From an uncultured Alphaproteobacteria bacterium (GTDB taxonomy: Bacteria > Pseudomonadota > Alphaproteobacteria > RF32 > CAG-239), in NCBI GenBank assembly GCA_944392225.1, contig CALXWB010000013.1, forward strand, positions 1 to 39,326: DNA of 39,326 nt, in the 5' to 3' direction. Each line of letters begins with the position of its first letter. Within the stretch, counting starts at the first letter, position 1. The position numbers and the translations under genes were made by a program. This document shows, piece after piece, positions 1-7,692 of this stretch. The notes below the pieces were generated by a model. It did not search any database. It saw nothing but the letters and a program-made list of their open reading frames with translations, and was not told where the DNA came from.

Positions 1-34
1 AGGCACGGGAGAGTAGGTCGTTGCCAGATCTTCT
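1..34 (+). rRNA. rrf: 5S rRNA, 3' end (partial)
   Basis: The first bases read GGGAGAGTAGGTCGTTGCCAG, which matches the conserved 3' terminal part of alphaproteobacterial 5S rRNA. The 5' part lies outside the window. A rho-independent terminator follows about 45 bases later, as expected at the end of an rRNA operon. The exact 3' end is uncertain by a few bases because the 5' pairing strand is not visible. Confidence 0.7.
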
Positions 35-79
35 AACTGCATTGTTTCCCTTCTTGTTTATTGTTGTTTATATTAAAGA

Positions 80-109
80 CCTCTTCTGAAAATGAAGAGG
101 TTTTTTTTT
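80..109 (+). terminator. Rho-independent terminator of the rRNA operon
   Basis: The stem CCTCTTC / GAAGAGG (80-86 with 94-100) has a 7-base loop and is followed by nine T residues. It closes the operon ending in 5S rRNA and separates it from the flagellin gene downstream. Confidence 0.85.
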
Positions 110-125
110 GCAGAAGATAGACATA

Positions 126-142
126 TTAACCAAACATTAACC
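126..142 (+). promoter_or_regulatory. CtrA-type box upstream of flagellin 1
   Basis: The sequence TTAA-N7-TTAACC is an exact fit to the alphaproteobacterial CtrA binding consensus (TTAA-N7-TTAA). It lies about 90 bases before the flagellin start. The same box with the same flanks is found upstream of the second flagellin at 31657-31673, which supports function. CtrA control of flagellar genes is established in other alphaproteobacteria; here it is inferred from the motif. Confidence 0.6.
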
Positions 143-233
143 TGAAACATGGTAGCTTTAAAGACGGATGAAAAGGTTTGAGTAAGAAACCGCATCCAAA
201 GTATTGCAATATATCAAAAAGTAGTTGGTGGAT

Positions 234-2273
234 ATGTCAGAAATAAGTTTAACAGCGTCCATGCGCAGCAATTTGTTAAGCTTGCAACAAATAGCAAAGT
301 TGCAAGATAGCACGCAATTACGCTTATCCACCGGCTTAAAAGTTAATTCCGCCATAGATAATCCCAGTTCCTATTACACCGCCAGCTCGCTGAACAACCG
401 AGCCGAGGATTTATCCGCTTTGCTTGATTCGATGGGGCAATCGGTGCAAACCATCAAAGCCGCCACCGAGGGAATTGAGAAGGCAGAAGATTTATTAGAG
501 CTAGCCAAAGCCACGGCAACCGATATTTCAGAAAAAATCAGCAGTGAAAATATTTTTGCCATTGTCAGCACCAAAACCGAACTGTTAAACGCCGTTGATA
601 AATGGGAAAGCGGCAACGGTCTAATTGTTTTGGCAGAAGATATCAATATGGGCTCAACCAAATTAGAGCTCAAAGACAATCAAAAACTGGTGGGCTTAAA
701 CTATATTGACGGCTCACAAAAACGCGCTGAGCTGAGCTGGACTTTTGCAGCCGGCAGCGCAGATGGTCGCGGTATGATAACGGCAGAAGACAACCTACTT
801 TCCGACATCAAAATCACCTATAATTCAGAAAATATTGACGATAAAAATACTACCTTTAATGCGATTTATAATGACGGGCACAAACTCAACCTGCATAATG
901 TCGATTTGACAGTGAATCATACAGCAACATGGGAAACCGGACAAATAATAAGTGGCATAGAAAATGTAAATAGCGGATTAATCCATATGAGTGGAAAGGT
1001 GACGCTAAATTCAACTTCAACACGCGCTTGCAACAGATATCTGATAAACCATCAAGATAAAACATGTCAATTGGTGCTGGAAGAAGATTCGCTGTTGGAT
1101 ATAAAATCCTCACAGATTGGTTCTCGTGCTATATATTCAGGTACTAATATATTTCTAGGTGAGGTTACAGTGGCCTCAAATTCCGGAAATAGTTTTCTAT
1201 TTAACGTTGGAAATTTTTCTTTTTATAATAAATTTTCATTAAAGCAATCAGTTACATCAACATCAATTTTTTATAATTGTGAAACTTCTTTTTATGGTGA
1301 AACAAATATTGAAGTTTTAAATTATAACCATTGGTTATTTAACGGTGGTACAAGTAATATTTATGGAAAACTTACGGTTTATCTTGATAAATCTGTAAAT
1401 ACCAACAGATTTGTTTCTGACAACCATACGATGAATATACAAAGTGGGGCTGAAGTATTGTTGAGTATGGGGCAAAACAATGCCTGGATAAGTGATCAAT
1501 CGACCAACCAAATTAATATTTCTGCCGGGGCGAAATTTGGGGTGAAGAAAGATAATAGTGGGATTGATAAGCTTTATCAGGCAGATAAAGATACCAATAT
1601 TACGACTTCATCCGCTGAACAAGTTGATGACTTTGTCGGCGTGGACGGATTGTCGGTGACAGGTACTTTTCCACAATCGGCTTATGATGCCGCCATGGCT
1701 GACTTAACCGCAGAAATTGCAAAAATCGGCACCAGAAGTCATGAAAGCACGTTGAATGATAAAGACAAAATCTCCAACTATCAAACAAGCTTGACACAAG
1801 GGCAAAAATATACCGATATCATCAAACAATATGATGATTTAATCAAAGATAGCGCTTATAAAGGTGTGAATCTGTTACAAGGCGATGACCTCAAGGTGAT
1901 TTTCAACGAAAACCGCAGTTCAACGGTTGATGTCTTGGGGCAAGATATTCGTTCCGATGAAATCGGTTTAATCACCACCGATTGGAAATCTTTGGCCGAT
2001 ATTAAACAATCTTTTGATGAACTCACTAATGCCAAAAACACTTTGCGCTCGGCATCAACCAAGCTTGGCAACTATTATTCGATTATCACCGAGCGCGAAA
2101 CTTTCACCGATAATTTGATTAATGTTTTGGAAGAAGGCGCGGATAAATTGACATTGGCCGATATGAACGAAGAGAGCGCCAATATGCTCTCTTTGCAAAC
2201 GCAACAGCAACTGGCCATTAACTCTTTGAGCCTCGCATCACAAGCAAGCCAAGCCGTTCTCCGCCTCTTCTAA
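234..2273 (+). CDS. Flagellin with a large divergent central domain
   Basis: Structural protein of the flagellar filament, about 679 residues, against roughly 270-500 for many flagellins. Residues 1 to about 90 are a clear flagellin D0/D1 N-terminus (LSLQQIAKLQDSTQLRLSTG, then KVNSAIDNPSSYYTASSL). The last 110 residues are the matching C-terminus, with a TLADMNEESANMLSLQTQQQ block and a final VLRLF. The roughly 400 residues between are not ordinary flagellin: they are Asn/Ser/Thr/Gly rich, with short alternating hydrophobic strands, and the DNA there is more AT-rich. I infer an exposed, possibly beta-helical, domain. ATG at 234 is preferred because flagellins begin MS-; an in-frame TTG at 225 is possible. 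Its partner is the locus at 31766-33750. No other flagellar gene is present. Confidence 0.9.
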   Translation: MSEISLTASMRSNLLSLQQIAKLQDSTQLRLSTGLKVNSAIDNPSSYYTASSLNNRAEDLSALLDSMGQSVQTIKAATEGIEKAEDLLELAKATATDISEKISSENIFAIVSTKTELLNAVDKWESGNGLIVLAEDINMGSTKLELKDNQKLVGLNYIDGSQKRAELSWTFAAGSADGRGMITAEDNLLSDIKITYNSENIDDKNTTFNAIYNDGHKLNLHNVDLTVNHTATWETGQIISGIENVNSGLIHMSGKVTLNSTSTRACNRYLINHQDKTCQLVLEEDSLLDIKSSQIGSRAIYSGTNIFLGEVTVASNSGNSFLFNVGNFSFYNKFSLKQSVTSTSIFYNCETSFYGETNIEVLNYNHWLFNGGTSNIYGKLTVYLDKSVNTNRFVSDNHTMNIQSGAEVLLSMGQNNAWISDQSTNQINISAGAKFGVKKDNSGIDKLYQADKDTNITTSSAEQVDDFVGVDGLSVTGTFPQSAYDAAMADLTAEIAKIGTRSHESTLNDKDKISNYQTSLTQGQKYTDIIKQYDDLIKDSAYKGVNLLQGDDLKVIFNENRSSTVDVLGQDIRSDEIGLITTDWKSLADIKQSFDELTNAKNTLRSASTKLGNYYSIITERETFTDNLINVLEEGADKLTLADMNEESANMLSLQTQQQLAINSLSLASQASQAVLRLF

Positions 2274-2440
2274 AAAAAGGTCGTATAACGGGAACCTAGA
2301 GCAATTTAGCGTCGGCTCGAAAAATTCATGTGCCGTTATGCACACTAGGATTTTTCTCTCTCCTAAAATCACTCTATTTCCCTCGCTATCCGACCTTTTT
2401 TATGTGCCCTGCGTGACCTTTTGTAAAACCCTCTTCCTTC

Positions 2441-2501
2441 GTCATGCTGAACTCGTTTCAGCATCTCATAAAAAGAGATCCCGAAATAAATTCGGGATGA
2501 C
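2441..2501. repeat. Double-hairpin palindromic intergenic repeat
   Basis: Two short hairpins in tandem: TGCTGAA / TTTCAGCA around a CTCG loop, then ATCCCGAA / TTCGGGAT around ATAAA. The whole is flanked by GTCAT...ATGAC. This kind of palindromic unit is familiar as a dispersed intergenic repeat in several bacterial genomes. Only one copy is in this window, so its copy number here is unknown. The rest of the 410 bp gap between flagellin and gapR holds the downstream repeat and terminator listed separately, and no convincing gene. Confidence 0.6.
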
Positions 2502-2518
2502 AATGGTGAATGGACAAG

Positions 2519-2627
2519 GCACCAACCCTCCGCCAAGGACATAGACAGCATCGCGAGTTCAAGGCACCAACGGACAGGCAGTCAAACCGATGCGATCAAA
2601 CGCGCTGCGTTTGTGGCTTCAGCTTGT
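2519..2627 (+). repeat. Flagellin-downstream repeat, copy 1
   Basis: This stretch matches 33751-33864, which follows the second flagellin. Shared blocks include AACCCTC-GCCAAG-ACATA, AGCATCGCG and GGCTTCAGCTTGT. It contains a 7-bp hairpin CAAACGC-GCT-GCGTTTG (2597-2613). The equivalent hairpin in the other copy is CAAACAC-GCT-GTGTTTG, so one base pair has changed on both sides and pairing is kept. Confidence 0.7.
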
Positions 2628-2636
2628 TTTAGGTAT

Positions 2637-2669
2637 AAAAAAAGGACAACCGTGCTGTTGTCCTTTTTT
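2637..2669. terminator. Bidirectional terminator after gapR
   Basis: The stem AAGGACAAC / GTTGTCCTT (2642-2650 with 2657-2665) has an A-tract on the left and a T-tract on the right, so it can act on both strands. Its main role is probably to end gapR transcription on the minus strand. Confidence 0.8.
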
Positions 2670-2683
2670 AGTGTTTTGTGCTC

Positions 2684-2944
2684 TTAGATATCCAAAGCTT
2701 TTTTATAAACATCTAAAAGATATTCTTGCTCGTCACGGTCAGCGGCGTTCATTTTGCGCAATTTAATAATGGCGCGCATGATTTTAACATCAAAGCCGGC
2801 AGATTTTGCTTCGGCAAAGACATCGCGAATGTCAGAAGCAATTGCTGCTTTTTCTTCTTCCAAGCGTTCAATACGTTCAATCAAAGAGCGCAATCTATCA
2901 GCGGCGATTCCGCCGACATCATTTGAGTTTTCTTCTTCAGCCAT
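2684..2944 (-). CDS. gapR: GapR-family nucleoid-associated protein (DUF2312)
   Basis: An 86-residue protein with the hallmark GapR sequence: AADRLRSLIERIERLEEEK as an N-terminal helix, then AEAKSAGFDVKIMRAIIKLR and a C-terminal YLLDVYKKALDI. GapR is an alphaproteobacterial DNA-binding protein that binds AT-rich, overtwisted DNA ahead of replication and transcription machinery and supports chromosome replication. The length is typical. AAAGGAGATGG lies just before the ATG. It is divergent from pyk, with 169 bases between the two starts that presumably hold both promoters. The family assignment is firm; function here is by family. Confidence 0.93.
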   Translation of the reverse strand: MAEEENSNDVGGIAADRLRSLIERIERLEEEKAAIASDIRDVFAEAKSAGFDVKIMRAIIKLRKMNAADRDEQEYLLDVYKKALDI

Positions 2945-3113
2945 AATCCATCTCCTTTAATAAAAACATTGAGCCGAGGATAGCAAGCATTTGTTTTTTT
3001 GACAAGCAAAATCTTTTTGCATAAATTATGCAAATTTTAATGCATTTAAATTAAATTGTTGTATATTGAAGTCAAAAAAAGAAAGAACATATTATAAAAG
3101 AAAGGGATGAAAC

Positions 3114-4541
3114 ATGCCGTTAAGAACAAAAACCAAGATTCTGGCCACCATCGGCCCATCTTCAGCCAGCAAAGAACAGATTGAAAAATTGATAGATGCC
3201 GGGGTTGATGCTTTCCGCGTTAACTTCAGCCATGGCACGCATGAAGAGCATAAAGAGCGTGTGGGCTATATCCGCAAGCTGGAAAAAGAAAAAGGGCGTT
3301 TTATCTCGATTCTGGCAGATATGCAGGGACCAAAATTGCGCGTTGGTGTTTTTGCCAATGGTCAAGGAGTGGATTTGCAAGAGGGACAAAAGTTCCGTCT
3401 TGATTTGGATTCTACACCCGGTGATGAGAAGCGTGTTAACCTGCCGCACAAAGAGATTTTTGCTGCCCTCAAAGCCGGTGATGATTTGCTCTTAAATGAT
3501 GGCAACATCAAGCTTCATGTAGACAAGGTCGGTGCTGATTATGCAGAAACAACGGTTGTTGTTGCCGGATTCTTATCTGCACACAAAGGGGTCAACCTGC
3601 CCAACACGCCATTGCCGATTTCTGCCATAACAAAAAAAGACAAAGAAGATTTGAAATTTGCCTTAAAATTAGGGGTTGATTGGATTGGCTTGTCTTTTGT
3701 GCAAAAAGCCGAAGATGTAAAAGAAGCCAAAAAACTGATTGGGGACAAAGCCAAGCTGATAAGCAAGCTGGAAAAACCAAGTGCCATTGACGAGCTGGAA
3801 GAGATTATCAAGTTGTCGGATGCCGTAATGGTTGCGCGTGGAGATTTGGGCGTGGAATGTCCGATTTATACCGTGCCGGTTTTGCAAAAGCGCATTGTTT
3901 CTTGCTGCCGAAAATATGCCCGTCCGGTGATTGTTGCCACCCAGATGTTGGAGTCTATGATCAATAACCCCACACCAACGCGTGCCGAGGCTTCAGATGT
4001 GGCCACTGCGGTTTATGACGGGGCTGATGCCGTGATGCTGTCTGCCGAAACGGCTGCCGGTAAATATCCCGTGGAAGCCGTGAAGATGATGAATAATATC
4101 ATCCATGAAGTGGAAAATGATGATTTGTTCTATTCTTTGATGGCAAATTCTCGCCAGCGTTTGTGCTGTGACGGTGAGGCCGATTCGATTACATTTGCCG
4201 CCAGTGAAGTGGCTTCTGTTTTGAAAAACGTGGCCGGTATCGTAACCTTTACGTCTTCAGGTTTCACCACATTTTTGGCAGCCAAAGAACGCCCGGCTCT
4301 GCCAATCATTGCCATCACCCCGGATGAAAAAGTGGCACATCAAATGTCTTTGGTTTGGGGCGTGAGAAGCTTTATCAATAAAGAAAGTTTCAAAAGCTTT
4401 GATAAGGTTGAGAAAGTGGCGGTGGAGATAGCCAAGAAAAGCGGTTTGGCCAAATCTGGTGACCATATCATCATCACGGCCGGATTCCCGCTCAATATCA
4501 AAGGCAGAACCAATATGCTGCACACGGTATACATTCCGTAA
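3114..4541 (+). CDS. pyk: Pyruvate kinase
   Basis: Catalyses phosphoenolpyruvate + ADP to pyruvate + ATP, the last step of glycolysis, in the cytosol. At 475 residues it has the normal length. Visible signatures are TKILATIGPSS at the N-terminus, FRVNFSHGTHEEH, ADMQGPKLRVG, the Mg/PEP site VARGDLGVE near residue 240, and ATQMLESMI. The C-terminal allosteric domain is complete. The start follows AAAGGGATGAAAC. It is a single-gene unit, since a terminator follows directly. Confidence 0.97.
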   Translation: MPLRTKTKILATIGPSSASKEQIEKLIDAGVDAFRVNFSHGTHEEHKERVGYIRKLEKEKGRFISILADMQGPKLRVGVFANGQGVDLQEGQKFRLDLDSTPGDEKRVNLPHKEIFAALKAGDDLLLNDGNIKLHVDKVGADYAETTVVVAGFLSAHKGVNLPNTPLPISAITKKDKEDLKFALKLGVDWIGLSFVQKAEDVKEAKKLIGDKAKLISKLEKPSAIDELEEIIKLSDAVMVARGDLGVECPIYTVPVLQKRIVSCCRKYARPVIVATQMLESMINNPTPTRAEASDVATAVYDGADAVMLSAETAAGKYPVEAVKMMNNIIHEVENDDLFYSLMANSRQRLCCDGEADSITFAASEVASVLKNVAGIVTFTSSGFTTFLAAKERPALPIIAITPDEKVAHQMSLVWGVRSFINKESFKSFDKVEKVAVEIAKKSGLAKSGDHIIITAGFPLNIKGRTNMLHTVYIP

Positions 4542-4551
4542 AAAGAAAAGG

Positions 4552-4577
4552 ACGAGGCCTCGAGCCTCGTTTTTTTA
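4552..4577 (+). terminator. Terminator of pyk
   Basis: Stem ACGAGGC / GCCTCGT with a 5-base loop and an eight-T tail, 11 bases after the pyk stop codon. Confidence 0.88.
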
Positions 4578-4641
4578 TATATTGAAAAAAAAGATAAAAG
4601 AAATATATCAAAATAAAAGAAATAATTATTCAGAGGTGAAA

Positions 4642-5247
4642 ATGGAGAAAAAATCAGATTTTTTAGCTGCCGTGCAAAAACGCCGCTCGGTATATGCCTT
4701 GGGCAACAAAAAAGTTTTATCAGAGCAAGAGGTTGCAAAAATTGTCAGAACTGCGTTAAAACACGCGCCCACCTCTTTTAATGCGCAGTCGGGCCGCATT
4801 TTGCTTTTGTTTGGCAAAGCTTATCAAAAATTTTGGAGCTTGGTAAAAGCAGAGTTGAAAAAAATTGTTCCGGCAGATAAATTTGCCCCAACTGACGCCA
4901 AAATCAATTCCTTTGCTCAAGGGATTGGAACGGTTCTGTTTTTTGAAGACCAAGATGTTATAAAAAATCTGCAAGAAAAATATCCGTTATACAAAGAAAA
5001 TTTTGCCGTTTGGTCAGAGCAGGGAAACGGGATGTTGCAATATATCATTTGGACGGCTTTGGAAGAAAAGGGCCTGGGTGCCAGCTTGCAGCATTATAAC
5101 CCGCTGATTGATAATCAGGTTAAAAAAACTTGGCAGCTGCCGGCAAACTGGAAGCTGATTGCGCAAATGCCATTCGGCAGTGTGGCGCATAAGCCGGATA
5201 AAAAAGAATTTGCTCCGCTGAAAGATAGATTGAAAATATGTAAATAA
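4642..5247 (+). CDS. Nitroreductase-family oxidoreductase (Frm2/Hbn1-like)
   Basis: A 201-residue flavin-dependent oxidoreductase of the nitroreductase fold, closest in pattern to the short COG3560 (Frm2/Hbn1) group. It has the N-terminal FMN-binding RRSVYALG, then KHAPTSFNAQSGR, a central FAVWSEQGNGMLQYIIW and EEKGLGASLQHYNP, and a C-terminal MPFGSVAHKPDKK. Members reduce nitroaromatics or quinones with NAD(P)H; the physiological substrate here is unknown. The ATG at 4642 follows AGAGGTGAAA; an upstream in-frame extension overlapping pyk is rejected because it lacks a ribosome binding site and crosses the pyk terminator. Confidence 0.88.
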   Translation: MEKKSDFLAAVQKRRSVYALGNKKVLSEQEVAKIVRTALKHAPTSFNAQSGRILLLFGKAYQKFWSLVKAELKKIVPADKFAPTDAKINSFAQGIGTVLFFEDQDVIKNLQEKYPLYKENFAVWSEQGNGMLQYIIWTALEEKGLGASLQHYNPLIDNQVKKTWQLPANWKLIAQMPFGSVAHKPDKKEFAPLKDRLKICK

Positions 5248-5251
5248 AAAC

Positions 5252-5284
5252 AAAAGCCGAGCTTAATTTGCCTCGGCTTTTTTA
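5252..5284. terminator. Bidirectional terminator between convergent genes
   Basis: Stem AAAAGCCGAG / CTCGGCTTTT with a 10-base loop and a T-rich tail. It ends the nitroreductase transcript and overlaps the last codons of the small gene on the minus strand, whose stop codon lies in the loop. Confidence 0.8.
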
Positions 5285-5406
5285 AGAGCATCACGCGCTT
5301 TTTGTTGCTTTTTGCGCTTTTCAAGGTTTTTTTGCAAAGCTTTGGCCTCACGTTCAAAACGAATATCGGCGCGTTTTTTTTGTGTCTTTTTTTGTGCTTC
5401 AGCCAT
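5263..5406 (-). CDS. Small basic Lys/Ala-rich protein, 47 residues
   Basis: Starts MAEAQKKTQKKRADIRFE and continues as one highly charged predicted helix, about one third Lys/Arg. AAGGAG lies 7 bases before the ATG, a good ribosome binding site that supports translation and sets the start at 5406 rather than at upstream in-frame codons. The 3' end, including the stop codon, is embedded in the terminator hairpin at 5252-5284. The composition suggests nucleic-acid or ribosome association, but I recognise no family with certainty (it loosely resembles the small DUF4169-type alphaproteobacterial proteins). Confidence 0.6.
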   Translation of the reverse strand: MAEAQKKTQKKRADIRFEREAKALQKNLEKRKKQQKARDALKKAEAN

Positions 5407-5505
5407 TTTTATCTCCTTTTCTGCAAAATAATATAAAAAAAATATATGCGCTTGGCAAGAACAAAGAAATGCGCTATAATCAAACAAATTAAACAGGGCA
5501 AGAAA

Positions 5506-6684
5506 ATGGAAAAGAAAACAAAAAAGAAAATCAAGAAAATAATAACATTAGCCACAATATTGTCGCTTGGTGTTTCAAGCGTGGCCTTAATGCACAATAT
5601 GGCTGAAAAACATGCTCCTGAGTTTATGCAAACCCAAATAACCATTGGCAAAGATACAATCTCCATGCAGGAGTTTTACACCAATCTGCATAAAGAAACA
5701 GACGGCTGGATATATACGGATAAACAAGGAAAGGAACACAATGTTGATAGTTTGTGTGATTATCGCCAAAGAGAAAAACATCTCCGAGCTTATATCCAAC
5801 ATATAAAACTGAAAAGAAATACCGATACGATTGTTGCCGAGCGGAACAAAGATAGTGCTCATAAGGGAGAAATTTTATATAAATATGCCAATGGCAACAT
5901 TACCAACAGCACACCCTCGATGGGGGCTTTTGTTTATGATTCGCTATCTATTCGGGAGTTTGTCTCACAAGACAGTGGCGTGCAAGCTGCAGTTGCAATT
6001 TTTAATAATGAATATAACTGCACCTATGCGCACGAATATCAGCATTATCTCAATCAGAAAAACGGGCTACATTCATGGAATAGTTACCGAGTAAAATTTG
6101 TTGAAGTAGCACTGGATGAGATCTCGGCAAACATAGCCCAATGTGTGGCACAAAGAAAAAATTATATAGAACGTGGCAAAAATATAGACAACATCACTAA
6201 CCGTTTTGCCCTTTACAAAGAAGCAATCCAAAGCGGCGAGATAAACCCAACAGAAGAAAAAATTTCACCTCAAGAACAAAAAATCATAGCCCAAACCGTG
6301 TTTGACACATGGATGCGAGAAAAATATGGAATATATGTGCAACGAATGCGCGGTCGCACGAAATATTATTTGCAAGACGCCCCCTATCAAGCACTGAAAG
6401 AAGATAAGAAAACACATAATAAGATTATGAACAAAATTTTTAACATAGGTGGATATAATTTCTGGCAATATATATCCCATCGAGAAAATGAGATATTTGA
6501 TTCAATTCCGGAAGCAGCTTTAAATGAATGGAAAATTTATGAAAACCGAAAACTTACCCAGATGAAACATCTGGATAAGTTGGAACAACAAAGACAAGAA
6601 CAAGGAAAGATAAAATACATGCGGACATTGCGCAAAAATTGGTTTATGGCAAAAATGATATCAATGTTTGGCAAAAGTAAATAA
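5506..6684 (+). CDS. Membrane-anchored putative zinc metallopeptidase (HEYQH)
   Basis: A 392-residue protein. A lysine-rich start (MEKKTKKKIKK) is followed by a hydrophobic segment at about residues 11-30, so it is probably a signal anchor with the rest in the periplasm. HEYQH at 176-180 fits the HExxH zinc motif, and ALDEISANIAQ (E205) is placed where a gluzincin third ligand would be. The remainder is charged and helical. I recognise no characterised family, so peptidase activity is an inference from the motif. The ATG at 5506 is chosen over an earlier in-frame codon because the charged-then-hydrophobic N-terminus begins there. Confidence 0.65.
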   Translation: MEKKTKKKIKKIITLATILSLGVSSVALMHNMAEKHAPEFMQTQITIGKDTISMQEFYTNLHKETDGWIYTDKQGKEHNVDSLCDYRQREKHLRAYIQHIKLKRNTDTIVAERNKDSAHKGEILYKYANGNITNSTPSMGAFVYDSLSIREFVSQDSGVQAAVAIFNNEYNCTYAHEYQHYLNQKNGLHSWNSYRVKFVEVALDEISANIAQCVAQRKNYIERGKNIDNITNRFALYKEAIQSGEINPTEEKISPQEQKIIAQTVFDTWMREKYGIYVQRMRGRTKYYLQDAPYQALKEDKKTHNKIMNKIFNIGGYNFWQYISHRENEIFDSIPEAALNEWKIYENRKLTQMKHLDKLEQQRQEQGKIKYMRTLRKNWFMAKMISMFGKSK

Positions 6685-6749
6685 ATAAAAACTTAAACAG
6701 TTTGTGCTATACAAAGCCTGATAGAAAATAAAAAAAAGGAAAACGCAAA

Positions 6750-7040
6750 ATGAAAAAGTTGTTTTTGTTAATGCTCGGTGTGTTCATGTTGAGCAACTGT
6801 GCCGAGCTTGAAAAATATGTCAATGTTGGCGAAAATGCCACTCCGCAAGAAAAGTTCAGAGCCTGCGCTTTGAGCGAAGCCCACGCCAAATTGAAAAACG
6901 GCACACTCTTTTCTGCTGATATGACCAGCACCAAAAATGAGATTGTTAACACCTGTTTGAAAAAAATGGCACTTCAGGCGGCAGGCATTGATGAGGAAGC
7001 ACAGAGCATCACCTCAAGCATCATCAACAGCTTGCGCTAA
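6750..7040 (+). CDS. Small lipoprotein, 96 residues
   Basis: A signal sequence MKKLFLLMLGVFML ends in the lipobox LSNC with the modified Cys at residue 17, so the mature protein is lipid-anchored. The mature part is about 80 residues, helical, with two further Cys in the C-terminal half that could pair. AAAAAAAGGAAAACGCAAA precedes the ATG. A terminator follows directly. Family and function are not recognised. Confidence 0.75.
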   Translation: MKKLFLLMLGVFMLSNCAELEKYVNVGENATPQEKFRACALSEAHAKLKNGTLFSADMTSTKNEIVNTCLKKMALQAAGIDEEAQSITSSIINSLR

Positions 7041-7049
7041 AAAATAGAA

Positions 7050-7085
7050 AAAGCCTTAAAATCCAAAAAATGATTTTAAGGCTTT
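7050..7085. terminator. Bidirectional terminator between convergent genes
   Basis: A 14-bp perfect stem, AAAGCCTTAAAATC with GATTTTAAGGCTTT, around an 8-base loop. It sits between the lipoprotein gene and the minus-strand membrane protein gene and can serve both. Confidence 0.8.
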
Positions 7086-7093
7086 ATACGTTC

Positions 7094-7516
7094 TCAGCAA
7101 AGAAAACCATCCTTTTCCAGATTGCATTTGATTACAAATGCAAGCCGTGTGGCTTCCCAATATTTATCGGCATCGGGATCAGAGGTTTCAAGATATTCAT
7201 GAATAATGCCGACATTGAGGCAATATTCATACATATCTTGACCGACTTCGCGGCAAAAAACCTCTTTATAACCACCCGTATGCTTAACAGCATAGAAAAT
7301 AGCCCGGCATTTTTTTTGAAAAAATTGCCTTTCTGCTTCCAGCTGAGGCGGCACGACCCAAACGCCGGCAATTCCAAGTGCAAAGCCAAGGAACAACAGC
7401 ATAAAAGCTGTAGCTTTGAAATGGCTTTGCTGTTCAAAACCTTGCCAGCAAAAATAGGCAAAGGCCAACATACCCAGAGCCAAAATCCAGGTAAAAATAA
7501 TTTGTTTTTTTTTCAT
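7094..7516 (-). CDS. Two-TM membrane protein of unknown function
   Basis: About 140 residues from the ATG at 7516 (MKKKQIIFTWILALG). Two hydrophobic segments lie at about residues 5-23 and 29-50, followed by a cytoplasmic or periplasmic domain of about 90 residues with several Cys. An in-frame extension to 7615 exists, but its sequence looks like translated AT-rich leader. No convincing Shine-Dalgarno is visible, so the start is uncertain. Not recognised. Confidence 0.55.
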   Translation of the reverse strand: MKKKQIIFTWILALGMLAFAYFCWQGFEQQSHFKATAFMLLFLGFALGIAGVWVVPPQLEAERQFFQKKCRAIFYAVKHTGGYKEVFCREVGQDMYEYCLNVGIIHEYLETSDPDADKYWEATRLAFVIKCNLEKDGFLC

Positions 7517-7692
7517 AAATATTAAATTTAAAATTAATAAATGTTCATAATTTTGCGATAAATAAATCTTATAATATTTTTGACAAAAAATACAACAAAA
7601 ATTTTTATACATCATGGCAAGATGAAAAGATTGATTTTTGTTTTATAAATGCTAGCTTAAAACAAGCATATTTGTATGAAAGGAAGATAAAG

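Noticed and set aside
2338-2544. Short frames in the gap between flagellin 1 and gapR
   Set aside because: They lack ribosome binding sites and lie across palindromic repeat sequence.
7580-7611. Promoter for the mutarotase gene (TTGACA...TATACA)
   Set aside because: The spacer is 20 bases, outside the usual range, and the region is so AT-rich that chance matches are expected.
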